Shown: one piece after another, positions 7,642 through 16,600 of the stretch
Layout: every line of letters starts with the position of its first letter
Position numbering within the stretch: position 1 is the stretch's first letter
From: UBA3775 sp051877895
Lineage (GTDB): Bacteria; Bacillota; Clostridia; Lachnospirales; Lachnospiraceae
Length of the DNA stretch: 64,000 bases
Assembly: GCA_051877895.1 (NCBI GenBank)
Contig: JBJEJI010000069.1
Coordinates: forward strand, 1 to 64,000
Direction of reading: 5' to 3'
Program-made: the position numbers and the translations under genes
The notes under the pieces: generated by a model
Seen by the model: only the letters and a program-made list of their open reading frames with translations
Told to the model about the DNA's origin: nothing
Database searches by the model: none

Positions 7642-8949
7642 TTAATATGCAACATAATTTAAAGGATTTACATATTCACCATTAATGTTAACACCAAAAT
7701 GTAAATGGTTACCATATGAAATACCTGTGTTCCCTACATATCCAATAACCTGACCCTGCTGCACATAGGTTCCCGAGGATACTGCCAGTGAAGAACAGTG
7801 CATATATACGGTCTGAACGCCGTTTCCATGGTCAATATTAACATAATTACCCTGGGACCATCCGTATCCGGCATAGGTAACTGTTCCGGCAATTGCCGCA
7901 ACAATCGGTGTACCATAGGAACCCGGGATATCAATACCTCTGTGGTATGTACTGGCACCTGCTCCGGGGCTTTCTCTGTATCCAAAGTAGGAAGAAACCA
8001 TACTGTTACCCGGTAATGGCCATATCATGTTATCAAGACCGGTTTCATCCGACTGTGTTATCTGGGATACACTGGAGCTTCCCGAGCCATCCGGTGTCTT
8101 GCCGGGCTGTTGTTGTTGCTGCTGAGCTTTTCTTTCCTCTTCCGCTTTAGCTGCCTTTGCCTCATCAATAGTCATCTGCTGTGACTCAATCATGGCACCA
8201 TATTCTTCATAAAGTTCTTTTGAAACTCCAAGTGCTGCCGCACATTCATCAAGAGCATTGTTCTTTGCTTCTTTTATTTCGTCAGCATATAAAATACATA
8301 CATCGTAAGTGCTTTTTACGTTTTCAAGTGTTTCCATCTGGATTGCCAGTGTGTCATTATATTCTGATACAAGTCTTACCGACTCCTGATACTTTGTAAA
8401 AAGATTATCATCATATTCTGATATTTCCGACACATACTCAACTCTGTTAAGCATATCGGCAAGACTTGCAGAACTGACAAGTATATCCCAATAACTGGTT
8501 TCACCATTTTCATAAATATACTTGATTCTTGCACACATTGTTTCATACTGTTCATTCATGTCAGCAGTCGCTTTTTCAAGTTCTGCTTCAGTAAGGGCTT
8601 TTTCTGCCTCCAGTTCATCCAGTTTTTCTGAAATTTGTACCACCTGTGCAGTAAGAGCACTCTGCTTTGCATCAAGTTCTTCAATATAGCTCAGAATACT
8701 GTCATATTCAAAAGAAAGATTATCAATTTCTGCCTGAACGGCAGCAGCTTTTTCCTCATACTCTTTTTTAGTCTGTTCTGCCTGTGAAATCGTATCATCA
8801 TACTGTGAACGATTAATATCAAATCCCGTATTTACATTAACCGCAGCATATACCGTAGCTTCTTTATATGCATAAAGAAACGGTGTGGTAATACAAGCTG
8901 CAGTAATAACTGCTACACAGGCATACAAAGCTTTTTTATGTTTCTTCAT
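7642..8949 (-). CDS. Coiled-coil M23 peptidoglycan endopeptidase, EnvC/PcsB-like arrangement
   Basis: The 435-aa protein has an N-terminal signal or anchor helix (about 6-28), a long coiled coil (about 50-265) rich in Glu, Lys and Ala, a Gln/Pro/Ser linker and a C-terminal LytM domain (about 330-430). The zinc ligands are present: His and Asp in YHRGIDIPG and the HLHFG motif, so the domain should be active, unlike the degenerate LytM of some activators. It lies directly after ftsX. FtsEX is known to regulate coiled-coil hydrolases (EnvC in E. coli, PcsB in streptococci), which makes this the likely FtsEX partner. Confidence 0.93.
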   Translation of the reverse strand: MKKHKKALYACVAVITAACITTPFLYAYKEATVYAAVNVNTGFDINRSQYDDTISQAEQTKKEYEEKAAAVQAEIDNLSFEYDSILSYIEELDAKQSALTAQVVQISEKLDELEAEKALTEAELEKATADMNEQYETMCARIKYIYENGETSYWDILVSSASLADMLNRVEYVSEISEYDDNLFTKYQESVRLVSEYNDTLAIQMETLENVKSTYDVCILYADEIKEAKNNALDECAAALGVSKELYEEYGAMIESQQMTIDEAKAAKAEEERKAQQQQQQPGKTPDGSGSSSVSQITQSDETGLDNMIWPLPGNSMVSSYFGYRESPGAGASTYHRGIDIPGSYGTPIVAAIAGTVTYAGYGWSQGNYVNIDHGNGVQTVYMHCSSLAVSSGTYVQQGQVIGYVGNTGISYGNHLHFGVNINGEYVNPLNYVAY

Positions 8950-9021
8950 TCAATATCTCCTTATCACCTATGCAGGTGTCATAAAAGAAGTTTGTCTTAA
9001 AATAAACCTGCAAGTATTTCA

Positions 9022-9939
9022 TTAAAGTGATCTTATGGACTTAAGCTGACGGGAGAGAGTAAGTGAACTTCCAATAAGACCGATACCTACACCCATCAAT
9101 AAAGAAACCGGTGTTACAACTTTAAACACATCTCCGATTTCAACAAAATTCATTGAGAAAAACAATCCCGAGAATTTATTTACCAGAATCGCTATTACTT
9201 TGTAATAAACCGCATAAAGAATTGAGAGGGGAATACACACTCCAAGCAATCCTATAAGCACACCCTCTACCAGGAATGGTCCCCTGATAAAGAAATCACT
9301 TGCCCCTATCAAATGCATAATTGAAATCTCGCGTTTTCTTACAGATACACCCATGGTAACAGTTGTGCTGATAAGAAATGCAGCAATTGCAAGCAAGAGT
9401 GTAACAATAAAAAACGTTCCAATACTTAATGCCCTGTTAATCTTAACAAGAGATGAGACAATGTCATTACTGTCATTTACCTTTCTTACTCCGGAAATCT
9501 GCATGATTTCCTTCACTGCACCGGGCTGCAGACTGACATCTTCAAACAAAACCGTATAGGACATGGAATTTTCCAGCGGATTATCATCTCCAAATGTGGA
9601 AGCCAGTTCGTCATTAAGATACTCTTCTTTATAGTATGTCCAGGTTTCCTCCGGAGACATATAGGTAATGGAGGTAACTCCATCAATTTTTTGAATTTCT
9701 TCTCCAATTGTGACAATTTTTTCCCCTTCGATTCCTTCGTCAAAGAAAACCGTTATTCCAACATTAGACTCCGCTTCTTCCATCATGAATTGTACATTTA
9801 CCAAAATGAAATAAAGAATTCCAAAAAGGAAGATACAGGCTGCCATTGTAGCAACTGAAGCTATGGAAAAAAGCTTGTTTCTGCGGATGTTTTTTATACC
9901 CTGAGCCAGGCTGTATCCAAAAGCACCGAAATTACCCAA
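9022..9939 (-). CDS. ftsX: Cell division protein FtsX
   Basis: FtsX is the membrane half of the FtsEX complex that couples ATP hydrolysis in the cytoplasm to peptidoglycan hydrolases outside. The 305-aa protein has one N-terminal helix (after IRRNKLFSIASVATMAA), an extracellular loop of about 110 residues, and three C-terminal helices. I set the start at TTG (9937-9939): it follows GGGAGG by eight bases and overlaps the ftsE stop codon in the string TTGGGTAA. An ATG at 9978 would extend it 13 residues into ftsE without such a signal. Confidence 0.93.
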   Translation of the reverse strand: MGNFGAFGYSLAQGIKNIRRNKLFSIASVATMAACIFLFGILYFILVNVQFMMEEAESNVGITVFFDEGIEGEKIVTIGEEIQKIDGVTSITYMSPEETWTYYKEEYLNDELASTFGDDNPLENSMSYTVLFEDVSLQPGAVKEIMQISGVRKVNDSNDIVSSLVKINRALSIGTFFIVTLLLAIAAFLISTTVTMGVSVRKREISIMHLIGASDFFIRGPFLVEGVLIGLLGVCIPLSILYAVYYKVIAILVNKFSGLFFSMNFVEIGDVFKVVTPVSLLMGVGIGLIGSSLTLSRQLKSIRSL

Positions 9940-10675
9940 CGTCGTATCCTCCCTTCTTGTCCTCAATAACAACACCATCCTGAACGCTGATTACACGTTT
10001 CTGCATATAATCAACAATTTCACGGTTATGTGTTACAACCACTACGGTAGTTCCTCGTTTATTGACTTCTTCAAGAAGATTCATGATTTCCCAGGAATTT
10101 TGTGGATCAAGATTACCTGTTGGCTCATCAGCCAGAAGAATCATGGGATTGTTAACTAATGCCCTGGCAAGAGCAACTCTCTGCTGCTCACCGCCGGACA
10201 TTTCATTAGGGAAACTTTTAAATTTATGGGAAAGACCTACAAGCGTAAGCATTTTTGACACTTCTTTTGGAATTTTATGCTTTGGAGTTCCCACTACCTC
10301 CTGTGCAAATGCAACATTTTCATAAACATTCCGGTCAGGCAGAAGTCGGAAATCCTGAAAAACAATTCCGATGCTTCTTCGGTACTTACAAACCTGTCTG
10401 TTTTTTAGCTTTGACAAATCTTTACCGGCAACATAAATCTTTCCGGAAGTAGGACTAATTTCATTTTCCATCAGGCGGATAAGGGTTGACTTACCTGAAC
10501 CACTGGGTCCTACAATGAAAACAAACTCGCCTTTTTTTATATTGAAACTGACATCATTTAAGGCATGATTATCAGAATATCCGTCATAAGATTTTGAAAC
10601 ATGATCAAAAACAATAACCGGCGCCTCCTGCTGTATCATGTCTTTGTCAGCGACATAATCCTGTATATCAGGCAT
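9932..10675 (-). CDS. ftsE: Cell division ATP-binding protein FtsE
   Basis: The 247-aa ABC ATPase has Walker A GPSGSGKST, Q-loop FQDFRLLPDRNV, signature MSGGEQQR, Walker B ILLADEPTGNLD and a H-loop in VVTHNRE. The sequence RLLPDRNVYENVAF is characteristic of FtsE. It pairs with FtsX, whose start codon overlaps its stop by eight bases, so translation is probably coupled. About 20 residues precede the ABC domain, longer than usual. The start at 10675 follows GGAGG by eight bases; the ATG at 10690 lies inside that site. It is 54 bases after the PucR-like regulator. Confidence 0.95.
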   Translation of the reverse strand: MPDIQDYVADKDMIQQEAPVIVFDHVSKSYDGYSDNHALNDVSFNIKKGEFVFIVGPSGSGKSTLIRLMENEISPTSGKIYVAGKDLSKLKNRQVCKYRRSIGIVFQDFRLLPDRNVYENVAFAQEVVGTPKHKIPKEVSKMLTLVGLSHKFKSFPNEMSGGEQQRVALARALVNNPMILLADEPTGNLDPQNSWEIMNLLEEVNKRGTTVVVVTHNREIVDYMQKRVISVQDGVVIEDKKGGYDVG

Positions 10676-10729
10676 ACCAAAAACCTCCATATTAGCGTAA
10701 TATACTAAATTTCGGACTAAATTATATGC

Positions 10730-11818
10730 TTAATTTTCGAGACCTTCCATGTACTTCATGTATTTTACTACCATAAGCGCAATTTTAAATGTTATTGCAT
10801 CTTCAAACACACGCAGGTCCAGGTTTGTGCTTTTCTGAAGCTTATCAAGCCTGTAAACAAGAGTGTTTCTATGGATATACAGCTGACGTGATGTTTCTGA
10901 CACGTTCAGGCTGTTTTCGAAGAATTTATTGATAGTAACAATTGTCTCCTCATCAAAATCATCAGGAGACTTTCCATCAAAAATTTCCTTGATGAACATT
11001 TTACATAAAGACATAGGTAACTGATAAATAAGTCGTCCTATTCCCAGATTATTATAGGCAATCACTCTTCTCTCTTCATAAAAAATCTTGCCTACATCCA
11101 GAGCCATTTTTGCTTCCTTATAAGAGCGGGAAATGTCTTTGATTTCATGGACAATTGTTCCGTAAGCCACTCTTACCTTGGACATAGCTTCTGTATTGAG
11201 CATGTCAAGAAGCATTTTTGCAGTATTCATCAAATCCTCGTATGTCTCACTCTTTTTTAGTTCTTTTACGAGAATAATATTTTTTTCATCAACAGCAGTG
11301 ATGAAATCTTTTGTTTTACCGGAGAAAAGAGAACGAACAGTTTCAAGAGCACTGGTGTCCTTTTCGTTTTTAGTCTCAATAAGATAAACTACTCTTCTTG
11401 CTTCAGTATCAATATGAAGCTTCTTTGCACGATTGTAAATATCAACCAGCAAAAGGTTATCGAGAAGTAAACTCTTAATAAAATTATCTTTGTCAAATCT
11501 CTCTTTATAAGCAACAAGAAGATTTTGAATCTGAAAAGCAGCCATCTTGCCAATCATATGTGCTTCTTCAGAGTCTCCTTTTACTAAAAGTATATACTCA
11601 AGCTGATGATCGTCATACACTTTAAAGAACTGGCAATCCTGAACTGTCTGACTGTCAGCCGGAGATTCAACAAACATGTAAACCGCACTTTCATAGTTTT
11701 CCGGATTAGAGATTGTAGACGCCAAAGGCTTGCCTTCTATGTCCATTACACACATGTCAGCTCTTGAAATCTGTTTCATACCTTCGACAGTATTCTGTAA
11801 AATCTGATTTGAAATCAT
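10730..11818 (-). CDS. CdaR/PucR-family transcriptional regulator
   Basis: The 362-aa protein has an N-terminal sensory region (about 1-130, starting MISNQILQNTVEGMKQISRA), a middle GGDEF-like CdaR domain (about 135-270) and a C-terminal helix-turn-helix of the PucR type (NVSETSRQLYIHRNTLVYR, about 310-330). CdaR relatives respond to sugar acids, PucR to purines; the ligand here is unknown. The start at 11818 follows ATGGAGGTATTT, whose ATG is a false start. It lies just before ftsE on the same strand, with no clear terminator between, so it may share or control that transcript. Confidence 0.85.
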   Translation of the reverse strand: MISNQILQNTVEGMKQISRADMCVMDIEGKPLASTISNPENYESAVYMFVESPADSQTVQDCQFFKVYDDHQLEYILLVKGDSEEAHMIGKMAAFQIQNLLVAYKERFDKDNFIKSLLLDNLLLVDIYNRAKKLHIDTEARRVVYLIETKNEKDTSALETVRSLFSGKTKDFITAVDEKNIILVKELKKSETYEDLMNTAKMLLDMLNTEAMSKVRVAYGTIVHEIKDISRSYKEAKMALDVGKIFYEERRVIAYNNLGIGRLIYQLPMSLCKMFIKEIFDGKSPDDFDEETIVTINKFFENSLNVSETSRQLYIHRNTLVYRLDKLQKSTNLDLRVFEDAITFKIALMVVKYMKYMEGLEN

Positions 11819-11943
11819 AAATACCTCCATTCCTTGTACCCATATTACATGACCATTGTAACATTCAAGAAACAAAAAAACAAGTTATTTCTTATTATTA
11901 CACAGAACTTTCCCAATTTCAGTACATAAATACAAAATATACA

Positions 11944-11985
11944 AAAACCAAAGCTAATCTCACTGCCTTTGGGAGGTGGGATGTA
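11944..11985. repeat. Copy A of a ~42-bp imperfect palindromic repeat
   Basis: The segment begins AAAACCAAAGCTAAT and holds near-complementary arms CTCAC and GTGGGAT around GCCTTTGGGAG. A closely similar segment lies at 14396-14438. It sits in the spacer between the regulator and the msmX terminator. It may be the remnant of a small mobile element end, but this is only inference. Confidence 0.5.
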
Positions 11986-12017
11986 CATGTATACAAACAA
12001 AAGATTAATGCAAAAAA

Positions 12018-12040
12018 CCCGGACTCAAAATGAGTCCGGG
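12018..12040 (-). terminator. Rho-independent terminator of msmX
   Basis: CCCGGACTCA and TGAGTCCGGG form a perfect 10-bp stem with a three-base loop, followed on minus by six T. It lies 28 bases after the msmX stop codon. Confidence 0.92.
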
Positions 12041-12068
12041 CTTATAAGCATATGTAGTGTTCAAATGA

Positions 12069-13187
12069 TTAGTGAGTGATGATCTGCTCTGTTTCTTTGT
12101 CGAAGATGTGCATCTTTGTAAGGTCAAGAGCAATCTTAATTGTATCACCAGGTCTTGCTGTTGTTCTTGGATTAACTCTTGCTGTGATATCATGATCATC
12201 AACTGTGAAGTACAGGAATACTTCTGCACCAAGTAATTCGTAAACCTTAACTGCTGCATCGAATGCACTTTCAGGAGATGTTGCGATGAATGCTTCCTCA
12301 TCCTTAACATCCTCAGGACGAATACCAAGTACAACCTCTTTATCTTCATAACCGCCATCAATAAGCTTCTTAGCTCTGGCTTCAGGAATCTTAATGCTGA
12401 TTTCGCTGTTTGTAAACTGAAGATATACATCACTGCCATGTACATTAACTGTACAATCAATGAAGTTCATCTGTGGAGATCCCATGAAACCTGCAACGAA
12501 GAGGTTATTTGGTCTGTCATACAGATGCTGTGGTGTATCTACCTGCTGGATGAGACCATCTTTCATAACTACGATTCTTGTACCAAGTGTCATAGCCTCT
12601 GTCTGGTCATGTGTTACGTAAATGATTGTTGTTTCAAGTCTCTGATGTAACTTGGAAATCTCAATTCTCATCTGTACACGAAGCTTTGCATCAAGGTTGG
12701 AAAGAGGCTCGTCCATAAGGAATACCTTAGGGTTACGAACGATTGCACGACCCATGGCAACACGCTGACGCTGACCACCGGAAAGAGCCTTTGGCTTACG
12801 ATCAAGAAGTGGTTCAATACCAAGAATCTTAGCAGCTTCATTTACAAGCTTGTCAATCTGATCCTTAGGTACTTTTCTAAGTTTAAGACCAAATGCCATG
12901 TTATCATAAACAGACATGTGAGGATAGAGAGCGTAGTTCTGGAAAACCATGGCGATATCTCTGTCCTTTGGTTCTACATCGTTCATAAGTTTGTCACCGA
13001 TGTATAATTCACCGGATGTAATTTCTTCAAGACCTGCGATCATACGAAGTGTTGTTGATTTACCACAACCTGAAGGTCCTACGAAAATGATGAATTCCTT
13101 ATCTTTAATATCAAGGTTGAATTCTTTAACTGCAACAAATCCATTTGGATATGTTTTGTTAATGTTAAGTAATTTTAAGCTAGCCAT
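12069..13187 (-). CDS. msmX: MsmX/UgpC-type sugar ABC importer ATPase, orphan
   Basis: The 372-aa protein energises CUT1 sugar importers. It has Walker A GPSGCGKST, Q-loop FQNYALYPHMSV, signature LSGGQRQRVAMGRAIVR, Walker B VFLMDEPLSNLD, H-loop YVTHDQTEAM and a C-terminal regulatory TOBE/OB domain (about 240-372). No permease or binding protein lies nearby, which fits the shared MsmX-type ATPase that serves many importers in Firmicutes. The start follows TAGGAGGCTCAGGTA. The 205-base upstream region is very AT-rich with a possible -10 (TATTAT near 13245), but I see no clear -35. It ends at its own terminator. Confidence 0.94.
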   Translation of the reverse strand: MASLKLLNINKTYPNGFVAVKEFNLDIKDKEFIIFVGPSGCGKSTTLRMIAGLEEITSGELYIGDKLMNDVEPKDRDIAMVFQNYALYPHMSVYDNMAFGLKLRKVPKDQIDKLVNEAAKILGIEPLLDRKPKALSGGQRQRVAMGRAIVRNPKVFLMDEPLSNLDAKLRVQMRIEISKLHQRLETTIIYVTHDQTEAMTLGTRIVVMKDGLIQQVDTPQHLYDRPNNLFVAGFMGSPQMNFIDCTVNVHGSDVYLQFTNSEISIKIPEARAKKLIDGGYEDKEVVLGIRPEDVKDEEAFIATSPESAFDAAVKVYELLGAEVFLYFTVDDHDITARVNPRTTARPGDTIKIALDLTKMHIFDKETEQIITH

Positions 13188-13392
13188 TACCTGAGCCTCC
13201 TAATATTCTACATTTAGTGCATCACCGCACCGAGATGTAAGTATAATACCTTAAAACCCGAAAAATGGCTATATCCTTATTTCCTAAATCTTTTAACTTT
13301 ATTTTGTTCAATTTGTATAAGAAAAATTTTTTTTAATTTTTTTCTAGCGGATTTTACAAAAATTTGATAGATTTACTGTTTAAATTGCCTAT

Positions 13393-14271
13393 TTACAAGA
13401 TTTTTGAAAATCCCTCACCAAGTATTTCCTTTGCAGATAAAATCACTACGAAAGATTTATCATCATAAACTGAGACAATATCAATTACACTACCCGTTTC
13501 TTTTCTTCCGCAGGCACACATCAGAATTTCCTTATCATTTCCGCTGTATGCACCTTTTGCTTTCCATACTGTAATTCCTCTTTTTACTTTGTGAAGAATG
13601 TCTCCGGTTATACTTTCTCCTTTGTCAGTAACAATCATAAGAAGCTTTGTATATGCAAACCCTGCTATAACCGCATCAGAAACTTTTGTCATAATAAAAA
13701 GAGCAAGCAATGCATATATGGATTTATATATACCAAACACTGACAACCCCAGCACAACAATCACTCCGTCAACAAATCCAAGAATAACAGATTGTGATAT
13801 TCTCTTTGTTTTCATGGAAATCAGTGTAGCTGTCAGGTCTGTTCCTCCCGTACTCAGACCGGCACGAAAAACTATTCCCATACCCACTCCCGTAAGTGCT
13901 CCTCCTATAAGTGTTGCCAGAAACATATCTCCCTTTACAATGTCTGCTATCGGAACTACTGCCAACATAAGACTAAGTATGAGGGTTCCATAAAGGGAAA
14001 TCCAAAAAAACTTCCAGCCTTTCATTTTAAGTGCCGCAAGCAGTATAGGAATATTTAAAATCAGATTAAGAAGTGAAACAGAAAGTTCTTTACCTGTAAA
14101 TGTAAAAATCAGACTTTTCACGGCAATTGCAAGTCCGGTAATACCACCAATTACCATCTCAAGTGGTTCATAAACAAGATTTACACCAACTGCCAGAAAA
14201 GCACAGCTAAGTGCTGTAAGTAATAGATTCCATATGGTTCTTTTTATATCTGTTTTAAACTCCGTATTCAT
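13393..14271 (-). CDS. YitT-family membrane protein (DUF161 + DUF2179)
   Basis: The 292-aa protein has about five to six membrane helices in its first 200 residues, with the family's glycine-rich segments (GGITGLAIAVKS, GGALTGVGMGIVFRAGLSTGGTDL), and a C-terminal soluble DUF2179 domain (about 205-292, with VTDKGESITGDIL and GAYSGNDKEILMC). These proteins are common in Firmicutes in several copies; their transported substrate, if any, is not established. It is the last minus-strand gene before the divergent SDR gene and has no clear operon partner. Confidence 0.9.
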   Translation of the reverse strand: MNTEFKTDIKRTIWNLLLTALSCAFLAVGVNLVYEPLEMVIGGITGLAIAVKSLIFTFTGKELSVSLLNLILNIPILLAALKMKGWKFFWISLYGTLILSLMLAVVPIADIVKGDMFLATLIGGALTGVGMGIVFRAGLSTGGTDLTATLISMKTKRISQSVILGFVDGVIVVLGLSVFGIYKSIYALLALFIMTKVSDAVIAGFAYTKLLMIVTDKGESITGDILHKVKRGITVWKAKGAYSGNDKEILMCACGRKETGSVIDIVSVYDDKSFVVILSAKEILGEGFSKIL

Positions 14272-14395
14272 CTTCTTCTCCTGTTACATTTTTATACGGA
14301 TATTCTATCCGGTTTTTTTAACTATATTCCTTATATGATATGTACAACGCTCCTCAACTGATTCTAAGAACAATCGTTTATCAAGATAATATATA

Positions 14396-14438
14396 AAAAC
14401 CAAATATAACCCACTGTCTTCAGATGGTGGGATTAGTA
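14396..14438. repeat. Copy B of the ~42-bp imperfect palindromic repeat
   Basis: This copy begins AAAACCAAATATAAC and holds the arms CCCAC and GTGGG around TGTCTTCAGATG. Compared with copy A at 11944, the first nine bases and the GGTGGGAT end are the same and the middle differs by a few substitutions and one indel. The rest of the 14272-14524 gap shows no other clear feature. Confidence 0.5.
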
Positions 14439-14524
14439 TTGAAAATTCAGTTATTTCAAGGTATACTTTAAAAGTATTAATTAATTTCAAAACATTTCAA
14501 AACCGTTCTAAACGGAGGTTATTT

Positions 14525-15250
14525 ATGAGCAATATTTTAATCACAGGTGCAAGCGGTGACATAGGCAGTGCCATTGCTGAAAAATTTGCCAAGAAAGGTC
14601 ACAATCTGGCTTTGTTCGGCTATAAAAATTACGAACAGCTTTGCCGTAAGGCTCTTATTTTAAGCGATTCCTATGACATAAAGGTTTCCACTTACAAGTG
14701 CGACGTTGCAGATTCCGCCGTCGTCAGAAGCCAGGTTGCAAAAGCCCTGAACGAATTTCAGTTTTTTGATATGTTAATTAATAATGCAGGAATATCGGTT
14801 TTCGGACTTGACCAGGATCTTTCCGATGAAGATTGGATTAAGCTTTGTAATACTAATCTGTCCTCTACTATGTATTTCTGCAGAACAGTTACCCCTGCAA
14901 TGATAAGCAGAAAATCCGGATGCATACTTAACATTTCTTCAATGTGGGGTGTCTACGGAGCTTCATGTGAAGCCGCCTACTCTGCTACCAAGGGAGGAAT
15001 TAACGCGTATACCAAGGCTCTTGCAAAAGAGCTTGCTCCAAGTAATATAGCTGTTAATGCACTAGCTTTAGGAGCTGTGGACACAAAAATGAATAGCCGT
15101 CTTAACGACGAAGAGAGAAAAGAGCTTGAAGCAGAAATACCATTCGGAAGAATGGCAACTGTAAATGAAGTTGCTGACATGATCTACTGTATCTATCTGT
15201 CTCCTGCTTATTTCACCGGACAGGTCATTGGATTTGACGGAGCATTCTAA
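14525..15250 (+). CDS. Short-chain dehydrogenase/reductase, FabG-like
   Basis: The 241-aa protein is a classical SDR. It has the nucleotide motif TGASGDIGSA (7-16), the NNAG motif, the catalytic Ser in NISSMWGVYG, the YSATKGG Tyr-Lys pair, and ends GQVIGFDGAF like FabG. It starts after ACGGAGGTTATTT. It stands alone on the plus strand, with no fatty acid genes beside it, so its substrate is open; 3-oxoacyl-ACP reduction is one possibility among many. A convergent terminator follows. Confidence 0.88.
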   Translation: MSNILITGASGDIGSAIAEKFAKKGHNLALFGYKNYEQLCRKALILSDSYDIKVSTYKCDVADSAVVRSQVAKALNEFQFFDMLINNAGISVFGLDQDLSDEDWIKLCNTNLSSTMYFCRTVTPAMISRKSGCILNISSMWGVYGASCEAAYSATKGGINAYTKALAKELAPSNIAVNALALGAVDTKMNSRLNDEERKELEAEIPFGRMATVNEVADMIYCIYLSPAYFTGQVIGFDGAF

Positions 15251-15310
15251 CCCAAAATATAAATTCATATACTATTCTGATTTATAAACATTTATGTATA
15301 TTGAAAAAGT

Positions 15311-15345
15311 AAAGGTCCTGCCGGAATAATATCAGCAGGACCTTT
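15311..15345. terminator. Convergent bidirectional terminator
   Basis: AAAGGTCCTGC (15311-15321) and GCAGGACCTTT (15335-15345) form a perfect 11-bp stem between the ends of the plus-strand SDR gene and the minus-strand GH26 gene. T-rich sequence follows on both strands, as expected for a shared terminator. Confidence 0.88.
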
Positions 15346-15383
15346 AACTTATTTAAAGAAAGGAAAAAATCGAATATTTCTTG

Positions 15384-16493
15384 TTATTTTTGCATTAACG
15401 CATCAAAATCAGGCATTTCTGACATTGTCAGAACATAATCGCTCTGATAAGCGGCAACTACTTCTGCTATAGTATTGTTTTTGTCATCATCAATATAGCC
15501 ACTGTGCCATACAAGGAACCAGAGCCAGTCTACATTACCCTCCTGTAAGGAAGATATTGAAGGAATTTTTCCACATTCATGAAGTGCGGCAGGCTTTCCG
15601 GTTTCTCCAAGCCTTTCTTCCAGTGTATTAAACAGTCCGGAATAACCGTTGGCAGCAGAAACATTGGAATAAGAGTCTGCACCGATAATATCAACATATT
15701 CATCTCCCGGATACCATGATGTAGAGCCTGAGGAATTTGTTCCTGTATATCCAAGTACCCATATCAGATTATTGAGTCCATGGTAATTGGTGTATCTGTC
15801 ATACATAAGCCTCCACAGCTTAATAAATGTTTCACCGCCATCTTTACCCCACCAGAACCATTTTCCGTCAAACTCATGGAAAGGTCTCCAGAGTACAACC
15901 ACACCTGCATCCTGAAGTTCTTTAAGTGCTTCGGCAGCAAGGTCCATGTCTGCAATCAGCTGCTTATATTCTTCAGAGTCCGGGTTATCTAAAATCTCAC
16001 CCAGTCCATTTACGGTTCCCTGTGAAGAATTGTAGCCTCCATCCACATCTCCGATAACACCCATATGCCAGCAGATGCTTATAAGGCAGTTAAATTTATC
16101 CCATGTAACTGCACGTCTGACCACGCCATCGTAATCTCCGTTAATAAAATCCAGTCCCCTAAGTCCCGGAAGTTCTTCCGAAAGACCTTTAATATAAGTG
16201 AACTCTTCATTACCGGTATCGCCACACTTTTCCTGCTGTCCGGCAATGATATAATTTCCTTCAATTGATAAAAGCCAGTTATATACAGCCTTCGTTTTGT
16301 CCGTTGCATTTGGGTTGGAAAGATTATTTGTAAGATCCACCTGATAATCACTCCAGATACCAAGATCTGTTTCATCTACGGTAGCAGCCGGTGTAGGCGA
16401 AGGAGTATCACCATTACCACTATTACCGCAACCAACCAACATGGAAACAGTCATTGTGGCAGTAAGTAAAACCGCTAAAATTTTCTTAAACAT
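15384..16493 (-). CDS. GH26 glycoside hydrolase lipoprotein (beta-mannanase family)
   Basis: The 369-aa protein has a lipoprotein signal with lipobox LVGC, a short Pro/Thr/Ser linker and a single GH26 domain. The clan A residues are intact: the acid/base Glu in WRPFHEFDG (about 207) and the nucleophile Glu in ALHECG (about 306), plus the early GQQE and the aromatic WFWWG near the active site. It should sit on the outer face of the membrane and cut beta-mannan or a related glycan. The start at 16493 (MFKK) follows GAGGAA; an ATG two codons earlier would touch that site. No transporter genes accompany it. Confidence 0.9.
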   Translation of the reverse strand: MFKKILAVLLTATMTVSMLVGCGNSGNGDTPSPTPAATVDETDLGIWSDYQVDLTNNLSNPNATDKTKAVYNWLLSIEGNYIIAGQQEKCGDTGNEEFTYIKGLSEELPGLRGLDFINGDYDGVVRRAVTWDKFNCLISICWHMGVIGDVDGGYNSSQGTVNGLGEILDNPDSEEYKQLIADMDLAAEALKELQDAGVVVLWRPFHEFDGKWFWWGKDGGETFIKLWRLMYDRYTNYHGLNNLIWVLGYTGTNSSGSTSWYPGDEYVDIIGADSYSNVSAANGYSGLFNTLEERLGETGKPAALHECGKIPSISSLQEGNVDWLWFLVWHSGYIDDDKNNTIAEVVAAYQSDYVLTMSEMPDFDALMQK

Positions 16494-16521
16494 TGACATT
16501 CCTCATTTCTATACAAAAAAA

Positions 16522-16577
16522 TACTATGTAAATTGATAATCCGGTCAAAATTTCTCCGGATTATCAATTACATAGTA
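16522..16577 (-). terminator. Very long hairpin terminator after clpB
   Basis: The arms at 16522-16544 and 16556-16577 pair over 22 bp with one bulged A and an 11-nt loop. Each ends in TACTATGTAA or its complement. On minus it is followed by seven T and lies 23 bases after the clpB stop, so it should terminate clpB and separate it from the GH26 gene. The stem is much longer than the others in the window. Confidence 0.85.
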
Positions 16578-16600
16578 CCAAAACTAACTAAAAATGTCCA

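Noticed and set aside
12005..12460. 151-codon minus-strand frame inside msmX
   Set aside because: It is another frame of msmX that ends in the terminator; its Leu/Met/Gln-rich peptide has no homology that I can see.
14305..14490. 61-codon minus-strand frame upstream of the YitT gene
   Set aside because: No ribosome binding site, no recognisable family, and it spans the palindromic repeat copy B.
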